Positions 1-7,840 are shown, numbered from the stretch's first letter. The stretch: 64,000 nt of DNA from Hyphomicrobiales bacterium (GCA_930633495.1 CAKNFJ010000001.1:3247001-3311000), one strand, 5' to 3'. A program made the numbers and translations. Notes: generated by a model not told the origin, from the letters alone.

Positions 1-750
1 CGCTACGGCACCTTTGCCGTGATCATGCTCGTCACCATCTGCTTCACCGGCAATTTTCGCAGGATGAGCACGCGCCGGCCCGGCCTGCAGGTGCTGCGGG
101 CCTTGGGCGTGACGATCTCCTCGATCCTGTTCGTGGCGGGGTTGCACGACCTGCCGATGGCGGACGCGACCGCCACCTCCTTCGTCTCGCCGCTCTTCGT
201 GACGGCGCTCTCCATCCCCATCCTGGGCGAAATCGTCGGCTGGCGGCGCTGGCTCGCCACGATGGTCGGGCTGATTGGCGTGCTGGTCGTGGTGCGCCCT
301 GGCGGCAACGGCTTTCATGGCGCGTCGTTCTTCGTGCTCGGGTCGGCGTTTTTCTGGGCGTTTTCGCTGATCGTCACCCGGATGATGAGCCGCACCGAGA
401 TCCCGGTGGTGACGCTGGCCTATTCAGCCACGATCGGCTTCCTCCTGCTGTCGCTGGCCGTGCCGTTCAGCTGGCAGGCGCTCGATCTCAAGGCGGTCCT
501 GATCGGCGTCTTCATCGGCGGCATCTCGACGATCGGGCACATCTTCCTGATTCAGGCCTTCCGCTATGCGGATGCCTCGCTGCTCGCACCCTTCTCCTAT
601 TCCCAACTGCTCTGGGCCTCGATCTTCGGCTATCTGGTTTTCGCCGCGATCCCGGATATCTGGACCTATGTCGGTGCCGGCATCATTGCCGGCTCCGGGC
701 TCTACACGGCCCATCGCGAGCGCATTCGCGCGAGGCAGGTTGCCGGCTGA
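1..750 (+). CDS. DMT-superfamily (EamA) transporter, 5' end missing
   Basis: This is the C-terminal roughly 249 residues of an inner-membrane drug/metabolite transporter. The reading frame is open from base 1, so the true start lies upstream of the window; the GTG at 19 is probably internal. Alternating hydrophobic segments and two half-repeats (roughly residues 1-105 and 115-240 of the visible part) fit the duplicated EamA domain, and a basic tail (HRERIRARQ) closes the protein. Members export or import small metabolites, but the substrate cannot be read from the sequence. It ends 12 bp from the stop of the convergent TetR gene, so the two are not one operon. Confidence 0.85.
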   Translation, partial: RYGTFAVIMLVTICFTGNFRRMSTRRPGLQVLRALGVTISSILFVAGLHDLPMADATATSFVSPLFVTALSIPILGEIVGWRRWLATMVGLIGVLVVVRPGGNGFHGASFFVLGSAFFWAFSLIVTRMMSRTEIPVVTLAYSATIGFLLLSLAVPFSWQALDLKAVLIGVFIGGISTIGHIFLIQAFRYADASLLAPFSYSQLLWASIFGYLVFAAIPDIWTYVGAGIIAGSGLYTAHRERIRARQVAG

Positions 751-762
751 AGCCGTGGAGAC

Positions 763-1431
763 TTAGCCGCGCGGCTTGACGCCGTAGCGCGCCATGAACA
801 TCGCGATCGCCTCGCCGACGACGCGCCGGATTTCCTCGTCGCTGGGCTGCGTGCGCACGGCGTTGAACAGGCGCGGGCGCGTCAGGGTCGATTGACAGAG
901 GTCGAGAAACTGCACCGCTGCCAGATAGGTGTCGTCGATGGCCAGCTTGCCCTCGGCCACCATGCGGTCGAGATAGCGCGCGATCAGCCGTGAGCCGAGC
1001 ATCGGGCCGTTTTCATAGAACTCGCGGCCGAGGTCGGGCATGCGCTCGGCCACGCCGATGACGACGCGATGCGCGCTGACCGCCAGCTCGCCATTGATCA
1101 TCCGCACGATGCAGCGGCCGAAATTGGTCAGGGCGCGCACCGGATCGGGATCCTCGTTCAACGCCTCGATGGCGCCGCGCTTCTGCGTCTCGCGCTCACG
1201 TTGGATCAGCGCGACGAACAGATGCTCCTTGTCTTCGAAATAGACATAGAGCGTGCCTTTCGAGACATTGGCGGCGGCTGCGATATCGTTCATGCTCGCG
1301 GCGTCGAAGCCTCGCGAGGTGAAGACCTGCAATGCGCCGTCGAGAATCTGGCGGCGCTTGTCCGGGTCCGCGCCGGCGATCCGGCGATTTCGCGGACCCT
1401 TCTTTACCGAGACTTCAGAGATTTCCGACAT
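763..1431 (-). CDS. TetR/AcrR-family repressor of the adjacent efflux operon
   Basis: A 222-residue TetR-type regulator. The N-terminal helix-turn-helix lies at about residues 40-65 (SMNDIAAAANVSKGTLYVYF), followed by a ligand-binding C-terminal domain with no obvious signature. I chose the ATG at 1431; a GTG one codon upstream is possible. It is transcribed divergently from an HlyD/EmrB efflux pair, and the 150-bp gap holds two near-identical palindromes that each sit next to one of two back-to-back promoters. This is the usual arrangement for a local repressor that controls itself and the pump and is released by a pump substrate. The inducer is unknown. Confidence 0.9.
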   Translation of the reverse strand: MSEISEVSVKKGPRNRRIAGADPDKRRQILDGALQVFTSRGFDAASMNDIAAAANVSKGTLYVYFEDKEHLFVALIQRERETQKRGAIEALNEDPDPVRALTNFGRCIVRMINGELAVSAHRVVIGVAERMPDLGREFYENGPMLGSRLIARYLDRMVAEGKLAIDDTYLAAVQFLDLCQSTLTRPRLFNAVRTQPSDEEIRRVVGEAIAMFMARYGVKPRG

Positions 1432-1479
1432 CACATTTCGGCCCGATCTGCGAGCCCTGCATAACGGCTTCGAAAAAAG

Positions 1480-1501
1480 AATCGAACCAATCGGTTCGAT
1501 T
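1480..1501. promoter_or_regulatory. TetR operator 1 (tetR-proximal)
   Basis: A perfect inverted repeat with 9-bp arms AATCGAACC and GGTTCGATT around a 4-bp spacer. It lies just downstream of the predicted -10 of the tetR promoter, where a bound repressor would block transcription of tetR. The same half-site recurs at operator 2. The assignment to this TetR protein is inferred from position. Confidence 0.75.
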
Positions 1502-1505
1502 TGAC

Positions 1506-1534
1506 TTGATATGCATCATCCCTCGCGCTATTTC
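1506..1534 (+). promoter_or_regulatory. Candidate promoter of the efflux operon
   Basis: TTGATA (1506-1511) and TATTTC (1529-1534) are separated by 17 bp on the plus strand and are followed immediately by operator 2. The assignment rests on spacing and position only. Confidence 0.4.
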
Positions 1535-1536
1535 AA
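1508..1536 (-). promoter_or_regulatory. Candidate promoter of the tetR gene
   Basis: On the minus strand TTGAAA (1536-1531) and CATATC (1513-1508) are 17 bp apart. It overlaps the efflux promoter on the other strand, and operator 1 lies directly downstream. Inferred from spacing only. Confidence 0.4.
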
Positions 1537-1540
1537 GCGC

Positions 1541-1563
1541 AATCGAACCGTGTGGTTCGAATT
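1541..1563. promoter_or_regulatory. TetR operator 2 (efflux-proximal)
   Basis: The left half-site AATCGAACC is identical to operator 1. The spacer is again 4 bp (GTGT), and the right arm GGTTCGAATT departs from perfect symmetry only at its outer end. The centres of the two operators are 61 bp apart. It sits between the efflux promoter and the HlyD start codon. Confidence 0.7.
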
Positions 1564-1580
1564 GATATGCAGGACACACA

Positions 1581-2780
1581 ATGTCTGCTGATGGCGCATC
1601 CGAAATACGGCGCGACCGGCTGAAGCTCGTGGACGCGAGGGCCGAAACCGCCCAGCCGGCAGAGCCGGCCACGGCGCGCGAGGCCCCTGTCCGGGACGCC
1701 CCGGCCGCAGCCGCCCCCGACAAGCCCAAGACTGACAGGACTTTACTGAAGCGCGGCCTGCTGATGGCCGCGGCGACCGTCGTCGTCGGTGCCGGGCTGT
1801 GGTACGGCATCGACTGGTGGCGCAATGGCCGCTTCATCGTCTCGACCGACGATGCCTATGTCGGTGCCGAAATGGCGACGATCTCGGCCAAGCTCGCGGC
1901 GAATATCGCGACCGTGTCGGTGGCGCAGAACCAGCAGGTCAAGGCCGGGCAGCCGCTCGTCGCGCTCGACGACGGCGACTGGCGGATCGCGCTCGAGAGC
2001 GCGCGCGCCAAGAGTTCCACGGCGCGTGCCACGCTCGCCCGCATCGACAGTCAGGTCGAGGCGGCGCGCGCCGCGCTCGCCCAGGCCCAGGCCCAGCAGA
2101 ACTCCGCCGAGGCCGCGGTGACGCGCACGGCCGCCGATTTCGAGCGCGCCAACAGCCTCGCCGCCAAGTCCTACGGTTCGCAGGCGACGCTCGATGCCGC
2201 CACCGCGGCGCGTGACCAGGCGGTCGCTTCGCTCGCGAGCGCCAAGGCCGGCGTCGTGCAGGCGCAGGCCAACATCAAGGTGCTGGAGGCGCAGCGCGTC
2301 GAGGCCGCTCGCCAGATCGACGAGCTCAAGGTCGCCGAGCAGAAGGCCGAGCGCGATCTCAGTTTCACGAAAATCGCAGCGCCGATCGACGGCGTCGTCG
2401 CCAACACCAATGTCCAGCTCGGCGACCTCGTCAGTGCGGGCAAGCGGCTGATGTCGATCGTTCCGCTCGATCAGGTCTATGTCGACGCGAACTTCAAGGA
2501 GACCCAGGTCCGGCCGCTGAAGGTCGGCGACAAGGCGAGCGTCACCGTCGATGCCATGCCGGGCAAGGTCTTCCACGGCACGGTCAGCGGCATCGCCGGC
2601 GGCACGGGATCGGTCTTCACGCTGCTGCCGCCAGACAACGCGACCGGCAACTTCACCAAGATCGTGCAGCGCGTGCCGGTGCGCATCGCGCTCGACAAGG
2701 AATCGACCGGGCAACATGTGCTGCGGCCGGGCATGTCGGTGATCGTGTCGATCGATCCGCGCCCTGCCAGCGAGCGCTGA
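1581..2780 (+). CDS. HlyD/EmrA-family membrane fusion protein
   Basis: A 399-residue periplasmic adaptor of a tripartite efflux pump, linking an inner-membrane MFS transporter to an outer-membrane channel. After a charged, Ala/Pro-rich N-terminus of about 50 residues there is one membrane segment (about residues 55-75, LLMAAATVVVGAGLWYGIDW). The biotinyl-lipoyl half-domain (STDDAYVGAEMATISAK) follows, then a long Ala/Gln-rich coiled-coil hairpin (about 130-260), the second lipoyl half (DLSFTKIAAPIDGVV), and a beta-barrel. It is followed by the EmrB partner 21 bp downstream. No outer-membrane factor is encoded nearby, so a TolC-like protein from elsewhere would complete the pump. Confidence 0.93.
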   Translation: MSADGASEIRRDRLKLVDARAETAQPAEPATAREAPVRDAPAAAAPDKPKTDRTLLKRGLLMAAATVVVGAGLWYGIDWWRNGRFIVSTDDAYVGAEMATISAKLAANIATVSVAQNQQVKAGQPLVALDDGDWRIALESARAKSSTARATLARIDSQVEAARAALAQAQAQQNSAEAAVTRTAADFERANSLAAKSYGSQATLDAATAARDQAVASLASAKAGVVQAQANIKVLEAQRVEAARQIDELKVAEQKAERDLSFTKIAAPIDGVVANTNVQLGDLVSAGKRLMSIVPLDQVYVDANFKETQVRPLKVGDKASVTVDAMPGKVFHGTVSGIAGGTGSVFTLLPPDNATGNFTKIVQRVPVRIALDKESTGQHVLRPGMSVIVSIDPRPASER

Positions 2781-2801
2781 CCCTCAATCGAGGAGGCCGT
2801 C

Positions 2802-4388
2802 ATGGCCACCGCGACCATGAACGCGCCGGCGGGAGCGCCGCCGGCACCGGACGCCATCCCCTTACGCCGGATCTTCGCCTTCATGGCGATGGTCTTCGGC
2901 ATGTTCATGGCGATCCTCGACATCCAGATCGTCTCGGCCTCGCTGGCGGAAATCCAGGCCGGCCTCTCCGCCTCGTCCGACGAGATCGCCTGGGTCCAGA
3001 CGGCCTATCTGATCGCGGAAGTGATCATGATCCCGCTCTCCGGCTATCTCAGCCGGGCGCTGTCGACGCGTGTGTTCTTCTCGATCGCGGCGGCGGGGTT
3101 CACCATCTCCAGCGTGCTCTGCGCGCAGGCGACCTCAATCAACGAGATGATCCTGTGGCGCGCCGTGCAGGGCTTCATCGGCGGCGGCATGATTCCCGGC
3201 GTCTTCGCCGCGGCCTTCACCATCTTCCCGCCGTCCAAGCGACCGGTGGTCTCGCCGCTGATCGGCCTCGTCGCGACGCTGGCGCCGACGATCGGCCCGA
3301 CGGTCGGCGGCTATCTCAGCCATGCCTTCTCCTGGCACTGGCTCTTCCTCGTCAACGTCGTGCCCGGCATCGGCGTGACGATCGCGGCCTGGACGCTGAT
3401 CGACTTCGACAAGCCCGATCACAGCCTGATCAAGCGCTTCGACTGGCTCGGCCTTGCCGGCATGGCGGCCTTCCTCGGCAGCCTCGAATATGTGCTGGAG
3501 GAGGGAACGCGGCTCGACTGGTTCCAGAGCCACGAGATCGTGTTCTTCTCGGTCGTGATGGTGTTCGGCGCGGTGCTGTTCTTCTGGCGGGCGCTGACGC
3601 GCGACGACCCGCTGGTCGATCTCTACGCCTTCAGGAACCGCAACTTCGCTTTCGGCTCGCTGTTCTCGTTCTGCATGGGCATCGGCCTGTATGGGCTGAC
3701 CTATCTCTATCCGGTCTATCTCGGGCGCATCCGCGGCTATGACGCGCTGATGATCGGCGAGACCATGTTCGTCACCGGCCTCGCCATGTTCCTGACGGCG
3801 CCGATCGCCGGCCGGCTCTCCGCCAAGCTCGATCCGCGCGTGATGATGATGATCGGCTTCTCGGGTTTCGCGCTCGGAACCTGGTGGGCCTCGTTCATCA
3901 CCGCGGATTGGGATTTCCACGAGCTCCTCGTGCCGCAGATCCTGCGCGGCTGCTCGCTGATGCTGTGCATGGTGCCGATCAACAACATCGCGCTGGGGAC
4001 GCTGCCGCCGCAGCAGCTGAAGAACGCCTCCGGCCTCTACAACCTCACCCGCAATCTCGGCGGTGCCGTCGGGCTGGCCGTCATCAACACCATGCTGAAC
4101 ACGCGCACCGACCTGCACATCACCCGGTTGCACGAAATGGTCGCCGCCGGGCGCGGCGTGGCGGAGGAGGCGCTCGCGAACACGATGCAGCGCTTCGGCG
4201 ACTATGGCGATGCCGCGCAGAACATGGCGCTGGCGCTGATCAACCAGCGCGTCCACAAGCAGGCGCTGATCATGGCTTTCGCCGATGTCTTCGTCGGCCT
4301 GACGATGATCTTCGCCACGCTGGTCGTGCTGACGCTCTTCCTGCGCAAGCCGCCCAAGGCCGCAGCCGGCGGCGGCGGAGGCCACTGA
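2802..4388 (+). CDS. DHA2-family MFS efflux transporter (EmrB/QacA type)
   Basis: A 528-residue inner-membrane proton-coupled drug exporter with the length and hydrophobic pattern of the 14-TM DHA2 branch. The first helix carries the typical FMAILDIQIVSASLAEIQ stretch, which matches EmrB, and a Gly/Pro-rich segment near residue 155-170 (LAPTIGPTVGGYL) is the family's motif C region. The start has a strong AGGAGG ribosome binding site about 8 bp upstream. The C-terminus ends in a short Gly-rich, His-ended tail. It forms an operon with the upstream HlyD protein and is probably repressed by the divergent TetR. Substrates are unknown. Confidence 0.93.
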   Translation: MATATMNAPAGAPPAPDAIPLRRIFAFMAMVFGMFMAILDIQIVSASLAEIQAGLSASSDEIAWVQTAYLIAEVIMIPLSGYLSRALSTRVFFSIAAAGFTISSVLCAQATSINEMILWRAVQGFIGGGMIPGVFAAAFTIFPPSKRPVVSPLIGLVATLAPTIGPTVGGYLSHAFSWHWLFLVNVVPGIGVTIAAWTLIDFDKPDHSLIKRFDWLGLAGMAAFLGSLEYVLEEGTRLDWFQSHEIVFFSVVMVFGAVLFFWRALTRDDPLVDLYAFRNRNFAFGSLFSFCMGIGLYGLTYLYPVYLGRIRGYDALMIGETMFVTGLAMFLTAPIAGRLSAKLDPRVMMMIGFSGFALGTWWASFITADWDFHELLVPQILRGCSLMLCMVPINNIALGTLPPQQLKNASGLYNLTRNLGGAVGLAVINTMLNTRTDLHITRLHEMVAAGRGVAEEALANTMQRFGDYGDAAQNMALALINQRVHKQALIMAFADVFVGLTMIFATLVVLTLFLRKPPKAAAGGGGGH

Positions 4389-4497
4389 TCCTCCCGGGGG
4401 TCTCTTACAGGCACGCCTCGCTCCGCCACGCCCGGCCTTATCGCGGTTTCGGGACCGCTTCGCTGTGGGCCGCTGCGGGATGTCGCAGCCGGAAAGA

Positions 4498-4527
4498 TTG
4501 ACAATCGATGGTGAACTTGCCAAATAT
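4498..4527 (+). promoter_or_regulatory. Candidate irr promoter
   Basis: A consensus -35 hexamer TTGACA (4498-4503) is followed after 18 bp by AAATAT (4522-4527). The perfect palindrome at 4541-4565 begins 13 bp downstream of the -10, a position suited to autorepression of irr. Confidence 0.5.
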
Positions 4528-4540
4528 GTGAGTAATATCA

Positions 4541-4565
4541 GTAGTTTAGAGAATTTCTAAACTAC
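4541..4565. promoter_or_regulatory. Candidate Irr box (iron control element) upstream of irr
   Basis: A perfect 25-bp inverted repeat: arms GTAGTTTAGA and TCTAAACTAC around GAATT. The core TTTAG-N7-CTAAA resembles the iron control element bound by Irr in rhizobia. It lies 35 bp upstream of the irr start codon. Binding is inferred; the palindrome is directly visible. Confidence 0.75.
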
Positions 4566-4600
4566 GGGCCGGGCGACCGGCACGGTGGAAGGCGTTATCG

Positions 4601-5134
4601 ATGAGCGTTCTCGCGAACAAGGATCAGGATCACAAGCCGGTCGCGGGCGACCATATTCCGTGGCCGCAGAAGAATCCCACCTCGTGCCCGATCAGCGCGG
4701 TGAAAAATCGCCTGCGCACCGCCGGACTGCGCCCCACGCGCCAGCGCATGGCGCTGGGCTGGCTGCTCTTCGCCAAGGGCGACCGCCATGTCAGCGCCGA
4801 GATGCTCTACGAGGAGGCGATCCGCGCCCGCGAGCCGCTGTCGCTCGCGACCGTCTACAACACGCTGCGCCAGTTCTCCGAGGCCGGCCTGCTGCGCCAG
4901 GTCTCAGTGTCCGGTCCGAAGACCTTCTTCGATACCAACGTGTCGGAGCATCACCATTTCTACAACGAGGACGACGAGACGGTCACCGACATCCCCGGTT
5001 CGACCATCCATGTCTCGGGCCTGCCGGACGCGCCGGAAGGCATGATGATCTCCTCGGTCGAGGTTATCGTACGGCTGTGCCGTGCCGATGGCGAAGACAT
5101 CGAGACCAAGCGCGTGGTGGGCCACCACGCGTGA
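4601..5134 (+). CDS. irr: Irr, Fur-family iron response regulator
   Basis: A 177-residue Fur-superfamily regulator. The winged-helix region at about 30-100 contains the Fur-like LSLATVYNTLRQFSEAG. A Cys29-Pro30 dipeptide (SCP) and a His triplet at 117-119 (SEHHHF) occupy the positions of the haem-sensing Cys-Pro motif and the second haem site of Bradyrhizobium Irr. The residues after Pro30 differ from the classical GCPWHD. It lacks the paired CxxC zinc motifs of true Fur. Irr acts under iron limitation and loses activity as haem becomes available. The gene overlaps bfd by 4 bp and is preceded by a perfect Irr-box-like palindrome, so autoregulation is likely. Confidence 0.93.
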   Translation: MSVLANKDQDHKPVAGDHIPWPQKNPTSCPISAVKNRLRTAGLRPTRQRMALGWLLFAKGDRHVSAEMLYEEAIRAREPLSLATVYNTLRQFSEAGLLRQVSVSGPKTFFDTNVSEHHHFYNEDDETVTDIPGSTIHVSGLPDAPEGMMISSVEVIVRLCRADGEDIETKRVVGHHA

Positions 5135-5418
5135 TCGTCTGCTCCTGCAACGTTATTTCCTGCCGTCAGATCAAGGGCACCATCGCTCCTGACGGCAGCG
5201 GTCCGCGGACGGCGGGCGAGGCCTATGATTGCCTCGGCTGCAGCCCGGATTGCGGGCGTTGCGCGCGCGAAGTGCGGACCCTTCTCGCCGAGGCGCGCGC
5301 CGCCTGTGCGACGCAATGCAGCAGCTGCGCCAGCCGCGAGATCGAGTGCGCGGTCCATGTCACCGTGGAGCGCATGCTCGAAGGCCTCGATATCGCCCAG
5401 GAAGCCGTCGCGGCCTGA
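5131..5418 (+). CDS. bfd: Bacterioferritin-associated ferredoxin with Cys-rich tail
   Basis: A 95-residue [2Fe-2S] ferredoxin that in other bacteria docks on bacterioferritin and reduces its iron core to release Fe2+. It starts with GTG in a GTGA overlap with the irr stop, so it is translationally coupled. The family ligands appear as C4-S-C6 and C41-G-R-C44. Extra cysteines occur at 11, 34 and 37. The extension after residue 55 adds C59, C63, C66 and C73, giving 11 cysteines, whereas E. coli Bfd (64 aa) has only the ligand set. The extension could bind a second metal or simply be a lineage feature. It lies between irr and bfr in an iron-storage module. Confidence 0.88.
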   Translation: MIVCSCNVISCRQIKGTIAPDGSGPRTAGEAYDCLGCSPDCGRCAREVRTLLAEARAACATQCSSCASREIECAVHVTVERMLEGLDIAQEAVAA

Positions 5419-5504
5419 GTCCGTGCGGCTTTCGGGTTTGCCTGTCCGCTTCGGGCGTTTTGCGAAAAGCGGATTTCCCTCTTCCCTTCCGAGCCGGCCC
5501 CGAC

Positions 5505-5527
5505 TACATTAGTATCATTCTAATGTA
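5505..5527. promoter_or_regulatory. Candidate Irr box upstream of bfr
   Basis: A perfect inverted repeat TACATTAG-N7-CTAATGTA. The core ATTAG-N7-CTAAT has the same spacing as the palindrome before irr. It ends 20 bp before the bfr start codon, a position where an iron regulator could control bfr directly. Confidence 0.7.
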
Positions 5528-5547
5528 AGTCATTGGGGTGCTGCGCC

Positions 5548-6042
5548 ATGAAGGGCGACAAGAAGGTCATCGAGTATCTCAACAAGGGGCTGCGCTCGGA
5601 GCTCACCGCCATCAACCAGTACTGGCTGCACTACCGGATGCTCGATAATTGGGGGCTGAAGGAGATGGCCAAGACCTGGAAGAAGGAATCGATCGAGGAG
5701 ATGGTCCATGCCGACCGCTTCGTCGACCGCATCCTCTTCCTCGAGGGCTTCCCGAACCTGCAGACGCTCGACCAGCTGCGCATCGGCGAGAACGTCAAGG
5801 AAGTCATCGAGTGCGATCTCAAGGCCGAGCTCGAGGCGCGCGCGCTCTACCAAGAGGCGGCCAAGCATTGCCGCGATGTCGGCGACTACCCGTCCGAAGA
5901 CCTGTTCAAGGCGCTGATGAAAGATGAGGAAGGTCATATCGACTTCCTCGAGACCCAGCTCGACCTGATCCAGCGCGTCGGCATCGAACTCTACACGCAG
6001 AAGCATATCGGCGGCCTGGAAGGCGACGACCACGACCACTGA
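5548..6042 (+). CDS. bfr: Bacterioferritin
   Basis: A 164-residue haem-containing ferritin that forms a 24-mer iron-storage shell in the cytoplasm. The di-iron ferroxidase ligands are all recognisable: Glu18, Glu51, His54, the Glu in KAELEARA (about 94), and Glu and His in DEEGHID (about 127 and 130). The haem-ligating Met52 is present in EEMVHAD. The start at 5548 gives the [13 protein letters not shown]-terminus shared with E. coli Bfr; an in-frame ATG at 5533 would add five residues. It follows bfd by 129 bp and has its own candidate Irr box, so it can be controlled separately from irr-bfd. The C-terminus is Asp/His-rich (GDDHDH). Confidence 0.95.
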   Translation: MKGDKKVIEYLNKGLRSELTAINQYWLHYRMLDNWGLKEMAKTWKKESIEEMVHADRFVDRILFLEGFPNLQTLDQLRIGENVKEVIECDLKAELEARALYQEAAKHCRDVGDYPSEDLFKALMKDEEGHIDFLETQLDLIQRVGIELYTQKHIGGLEGDDHDH

Positions 6043-6127
6043 CGCGAGCTCGGGGAATGCCGCTTCGGGTGGAGTTCCCCAACTGCGACGTTCGCCCGGC
6101 TCCGCCGGGCGACGATGCCAAAAGAAA

Positions 6128-6150
6128 AGGCCCGCCAATGGCGGGCCTTC
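6128..6150. terminator. Bidirectional hairpin terminator between bfr and csp
   Basis: A perfect 10-bp stem AAGGCCCGCC / GGCGGGCCTT with an AAT loop. A T-rich run follows on the plus strand, and an A-rich run precedes it that becomes a U-tract for minus-strand transcripts. It serves the convergent bfr and cold-shock genes. Confidence 0.85.
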
Positions 6151-6174
6151 GCTTTTTCGGCGATGCAAGCCGCG

Positions 6175-6825
6175 TCAGATGAAGCTGACGTTCGCAGCTT
6201 CCGGGCCCTTGCGGCCGGTGCGGATCGAGAAGCGCACGCGCTGCCCGTCCATCGGTGGCTGCAGACCGGAGCGGCTGAGCGACGAAACGTGCAGGAAGAC
6301 GTCCGGCCCGCCCTTGTCCGGGGCGATGAAGCCGAAGCCGCGATCCGAGTTGAAGAACTTCACCGCGCCATCATAGGGGCCTTCGAGCGGGCCGCTGTCA
6401 CGATCCTGGAAGCCACCGCCGCCGCGCGGGCCGCGATCGCCGCCGAAGCCGCCACGGTCTCCGCCGTAGCCGCCGCGATCACGATCGCGATCGCCGTAGC
6501 CGCCGCCGAAATCGTCACGCGGGGGGCGCGGCGAGAAGGAGCGGGGCGCAGGCGCCTCCGCCGTGGAGGCGTCGATCTCGTGGACCGCGACGACCTGAAG
6601 GCCGCGGCGTCCCTCGCCGAGATCCGCAACGATGGTGGCGCCGGGCTGCAGGTCCTGCTGATCGAGCGGGCCGATCGTGGAGACATGCAGGAAGACATCG
6701 CCCGAACCGTCGACCGGTGAGGCGAAGCCGAACCCCTTCTCGGGGTCGAACCATTTGATTTTGGCTTCGATATTTTCGTGGGTAACGAAAGGCTGGGCAG
6801 CAGGAGGCTTGCGACGATCGAACAT
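6175..6825 (-). CDS. Two-domain cold-shock protein with RGG-like linker
   Basis: A 216-residue protein with two cold-shock domains. Domain 1 (about 18-85) has KWFDPEKGFGFASP and DVFLHVS. Domain 2 (about 150-215) has KFFNSDRGFGFIAP and DVFLHVS. These are the RNP1 and RNP2 nucleic-acid-binding strands. Between them runs a Gly/Arg/Asp/Tyr-rich stretch of about 50 residues with repeated GGYGGDRGG-like units. Such proteins bind single-stranded RNA or DNA and melt structure; double-domain forms are common in alphaproteobacteria. The disordered linker could add RNA affinity or drive condensation. A perfect palindrome lies 69 bp upstream and may belong to the promoter. Confidence 0.92.
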   Translation of the reverse strand: MFDRRKPPAAQPFVTHENIEAKIKWFDPEKGFGFASPVDGSGDVFLHVSTIGPLDQQDLQPGATIVADLGEGRRGLQVVAVHEIDASTAEAPAPRSFSPRPPRDDFGGGYGDRDRDRGGYGGDRGGFGGDRGPRGGGGFQDRDSGPLEGPYDGAVKFFNSDRGFGFIAPDKGGPDVFLHVSSLSRSGLQPPMDGQRVRFSIRTGRKGPEAANVSFI

Positions 6826-7150
6826 GGAGCTTCAAGTCTGAGTGACCGGGAGCACGCAACTTAGCGCATGCCGGGCGCGCCGTCATCGGGGTTCGTGCGA
6901 AATTATCGCACGACGTTTTGGGCAATTGTAGTGCTTTTTTTCGAGGCATCCCCAGGCTGGTAGATGCCGTTTGTTATGTCTTTGCTGCATGAAGCTTTGG
7001 GGTGGAAGCTCATTTCTTAATCAGGCACGGCAAAATTGCCGCAGGTCGACGCCTTGCAATCGCCGGATTTCGGCACAATCTGGAGAGCGAGTTAGGGAAG
7101 ATACGCTCCTGGTCGGCGGTGCGCAGTCCGCACTGTTCAGGAGATGACAA
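6826..7150. other. 325-bp intergenic region between csp and the GNAT gene
   Basis: This divergent gap holds no gene I can support. It contains a perfect 7-bp-arm palindrome at 6894-6912 and an A/T-rich stretch around 6900-6990 that probably carries the cold-shock promoter and leader. On the plus side the only recognisable signal is the AGGAG ribosome binding site at 7139-7143 of the GNAT gene. Confidence 0.6.
6894..6912. promoter_or_regulatory. Palindrome in the csp upstream region
   Basis: CGTGCGA-AATTA-TCGCACG is a perfect 7-bp-arm inverted repeat. On the minus strand its centre reads GATAAT, a plausible -10 for the cold-shock gene 69 bp downstream. It could be an operator over the promoter or, if transcribed, a leader hairpin. 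Confidence 0.4.
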
Positions 7151-7765
7151 TTGGTTCGTTCGAAATCCGCCGTCGCGAAGACGGCTCCCGGGGTGATGCG
7201 TCGGCTTTGGCCGGCGGAGCGTGATCTGTTCCGCGCGCATCTGCTCCGGCTCGATCCGGTGACCCGGCAGCAGCGCTTCGGCACGGCCGTCAGCGACGCC
7301 TTTCTGGAGAACTACGCCGCCACGACATTCGGTGTCGGCGGGCTGGTCTATGCCTATGTCGAGGATGGGGTGGTGCGCGGGGCGGCAGAGCTGCGCGGCC
7401 TCGACGATATCGTTGCCCAGACGGGCGAGGCGGCCTTCAGCGTGGAAACGGAGTGGCGGCGCCGCGGGATCGGCGCCAAGCTGTTCAACCGCCTGATCAC
7501 CGCCGCGCGCAATCGCGGCATCCGCACGCTCTACATGACCTGCCTGCCCGGCAACGCCGCGATGCGCCGCCTCGCGGCCAAGTTCGAAGCCGATCTCGTC
7601 GGCGGCTATGCCGATGTCGAGGGCGTCATCGCCACCGGCGGTCCGACGCCTTTCACGATTCTCGACGAGGCGCTGGACAATGCCACCGGCTTCGCGACGC
7701 TGGCGCTGTCGATCCAGAAAAGCTTCTGGCCGACCGCGCTGATTGCCCGGGCGCTGCGCGCGTAA
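7151..7765 (+). CDS. GNAT-family N-acetyltransferase
   Basis: A 204-residue acetyl-CoA-dependent acetyltransferase. The acetyl-CoA pyrophosphate loop is in ETEWRRRGIGAKLFNRLI (about residues 98-115, R-R-R-G-I-G), and a typical GNAT C-terminal strand-helix follows (GIRTLYMTCLPGNAAMRRLA). The start is a TTG preceded by AGGAG 7 bp upstream; an ATG at 7196 would remove part of the first strand (PAERDLFRAHLLRLDPVTRQ). The N-terminal layout resembles GNATs found alone or fused in alphaproteobacteria, but the substrate cannot be inferred. It stands alone, followed by a dispersed short repeat. Confidence 0.82.
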   Translation: MVRSKSAVAKTAPGVMRRLWPAERDLFRAHLLRLDPVTRQQRFGTAVSDAFLENYAATTFGVGGLVYAYVEDGVVRGAAELRGLDDIVAQTGEAAFSVETEWRRRGIGAKLFNRLITAARNRGIRTLYMTCLPGNAAMRRLAAKFEADLVGGYADVEGVIATGGPTPFTILDEALDNATGFATLALSIQKSFWPTALIARALRA

Positions 7766-7840
7766 GCGCTGCGCCCCTGCATTTGCCGGCGTCTTTCCAG
7801 CTTTTTATGGCCGCATATTCGCTGACGCGGACCTTCGGTT

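Noticed and set aside
1743..2717. A 324-codon minus-strand frame over the HlyD gene
   Set aside because: Shadow of the HlyD gene; no start signal or similarity.
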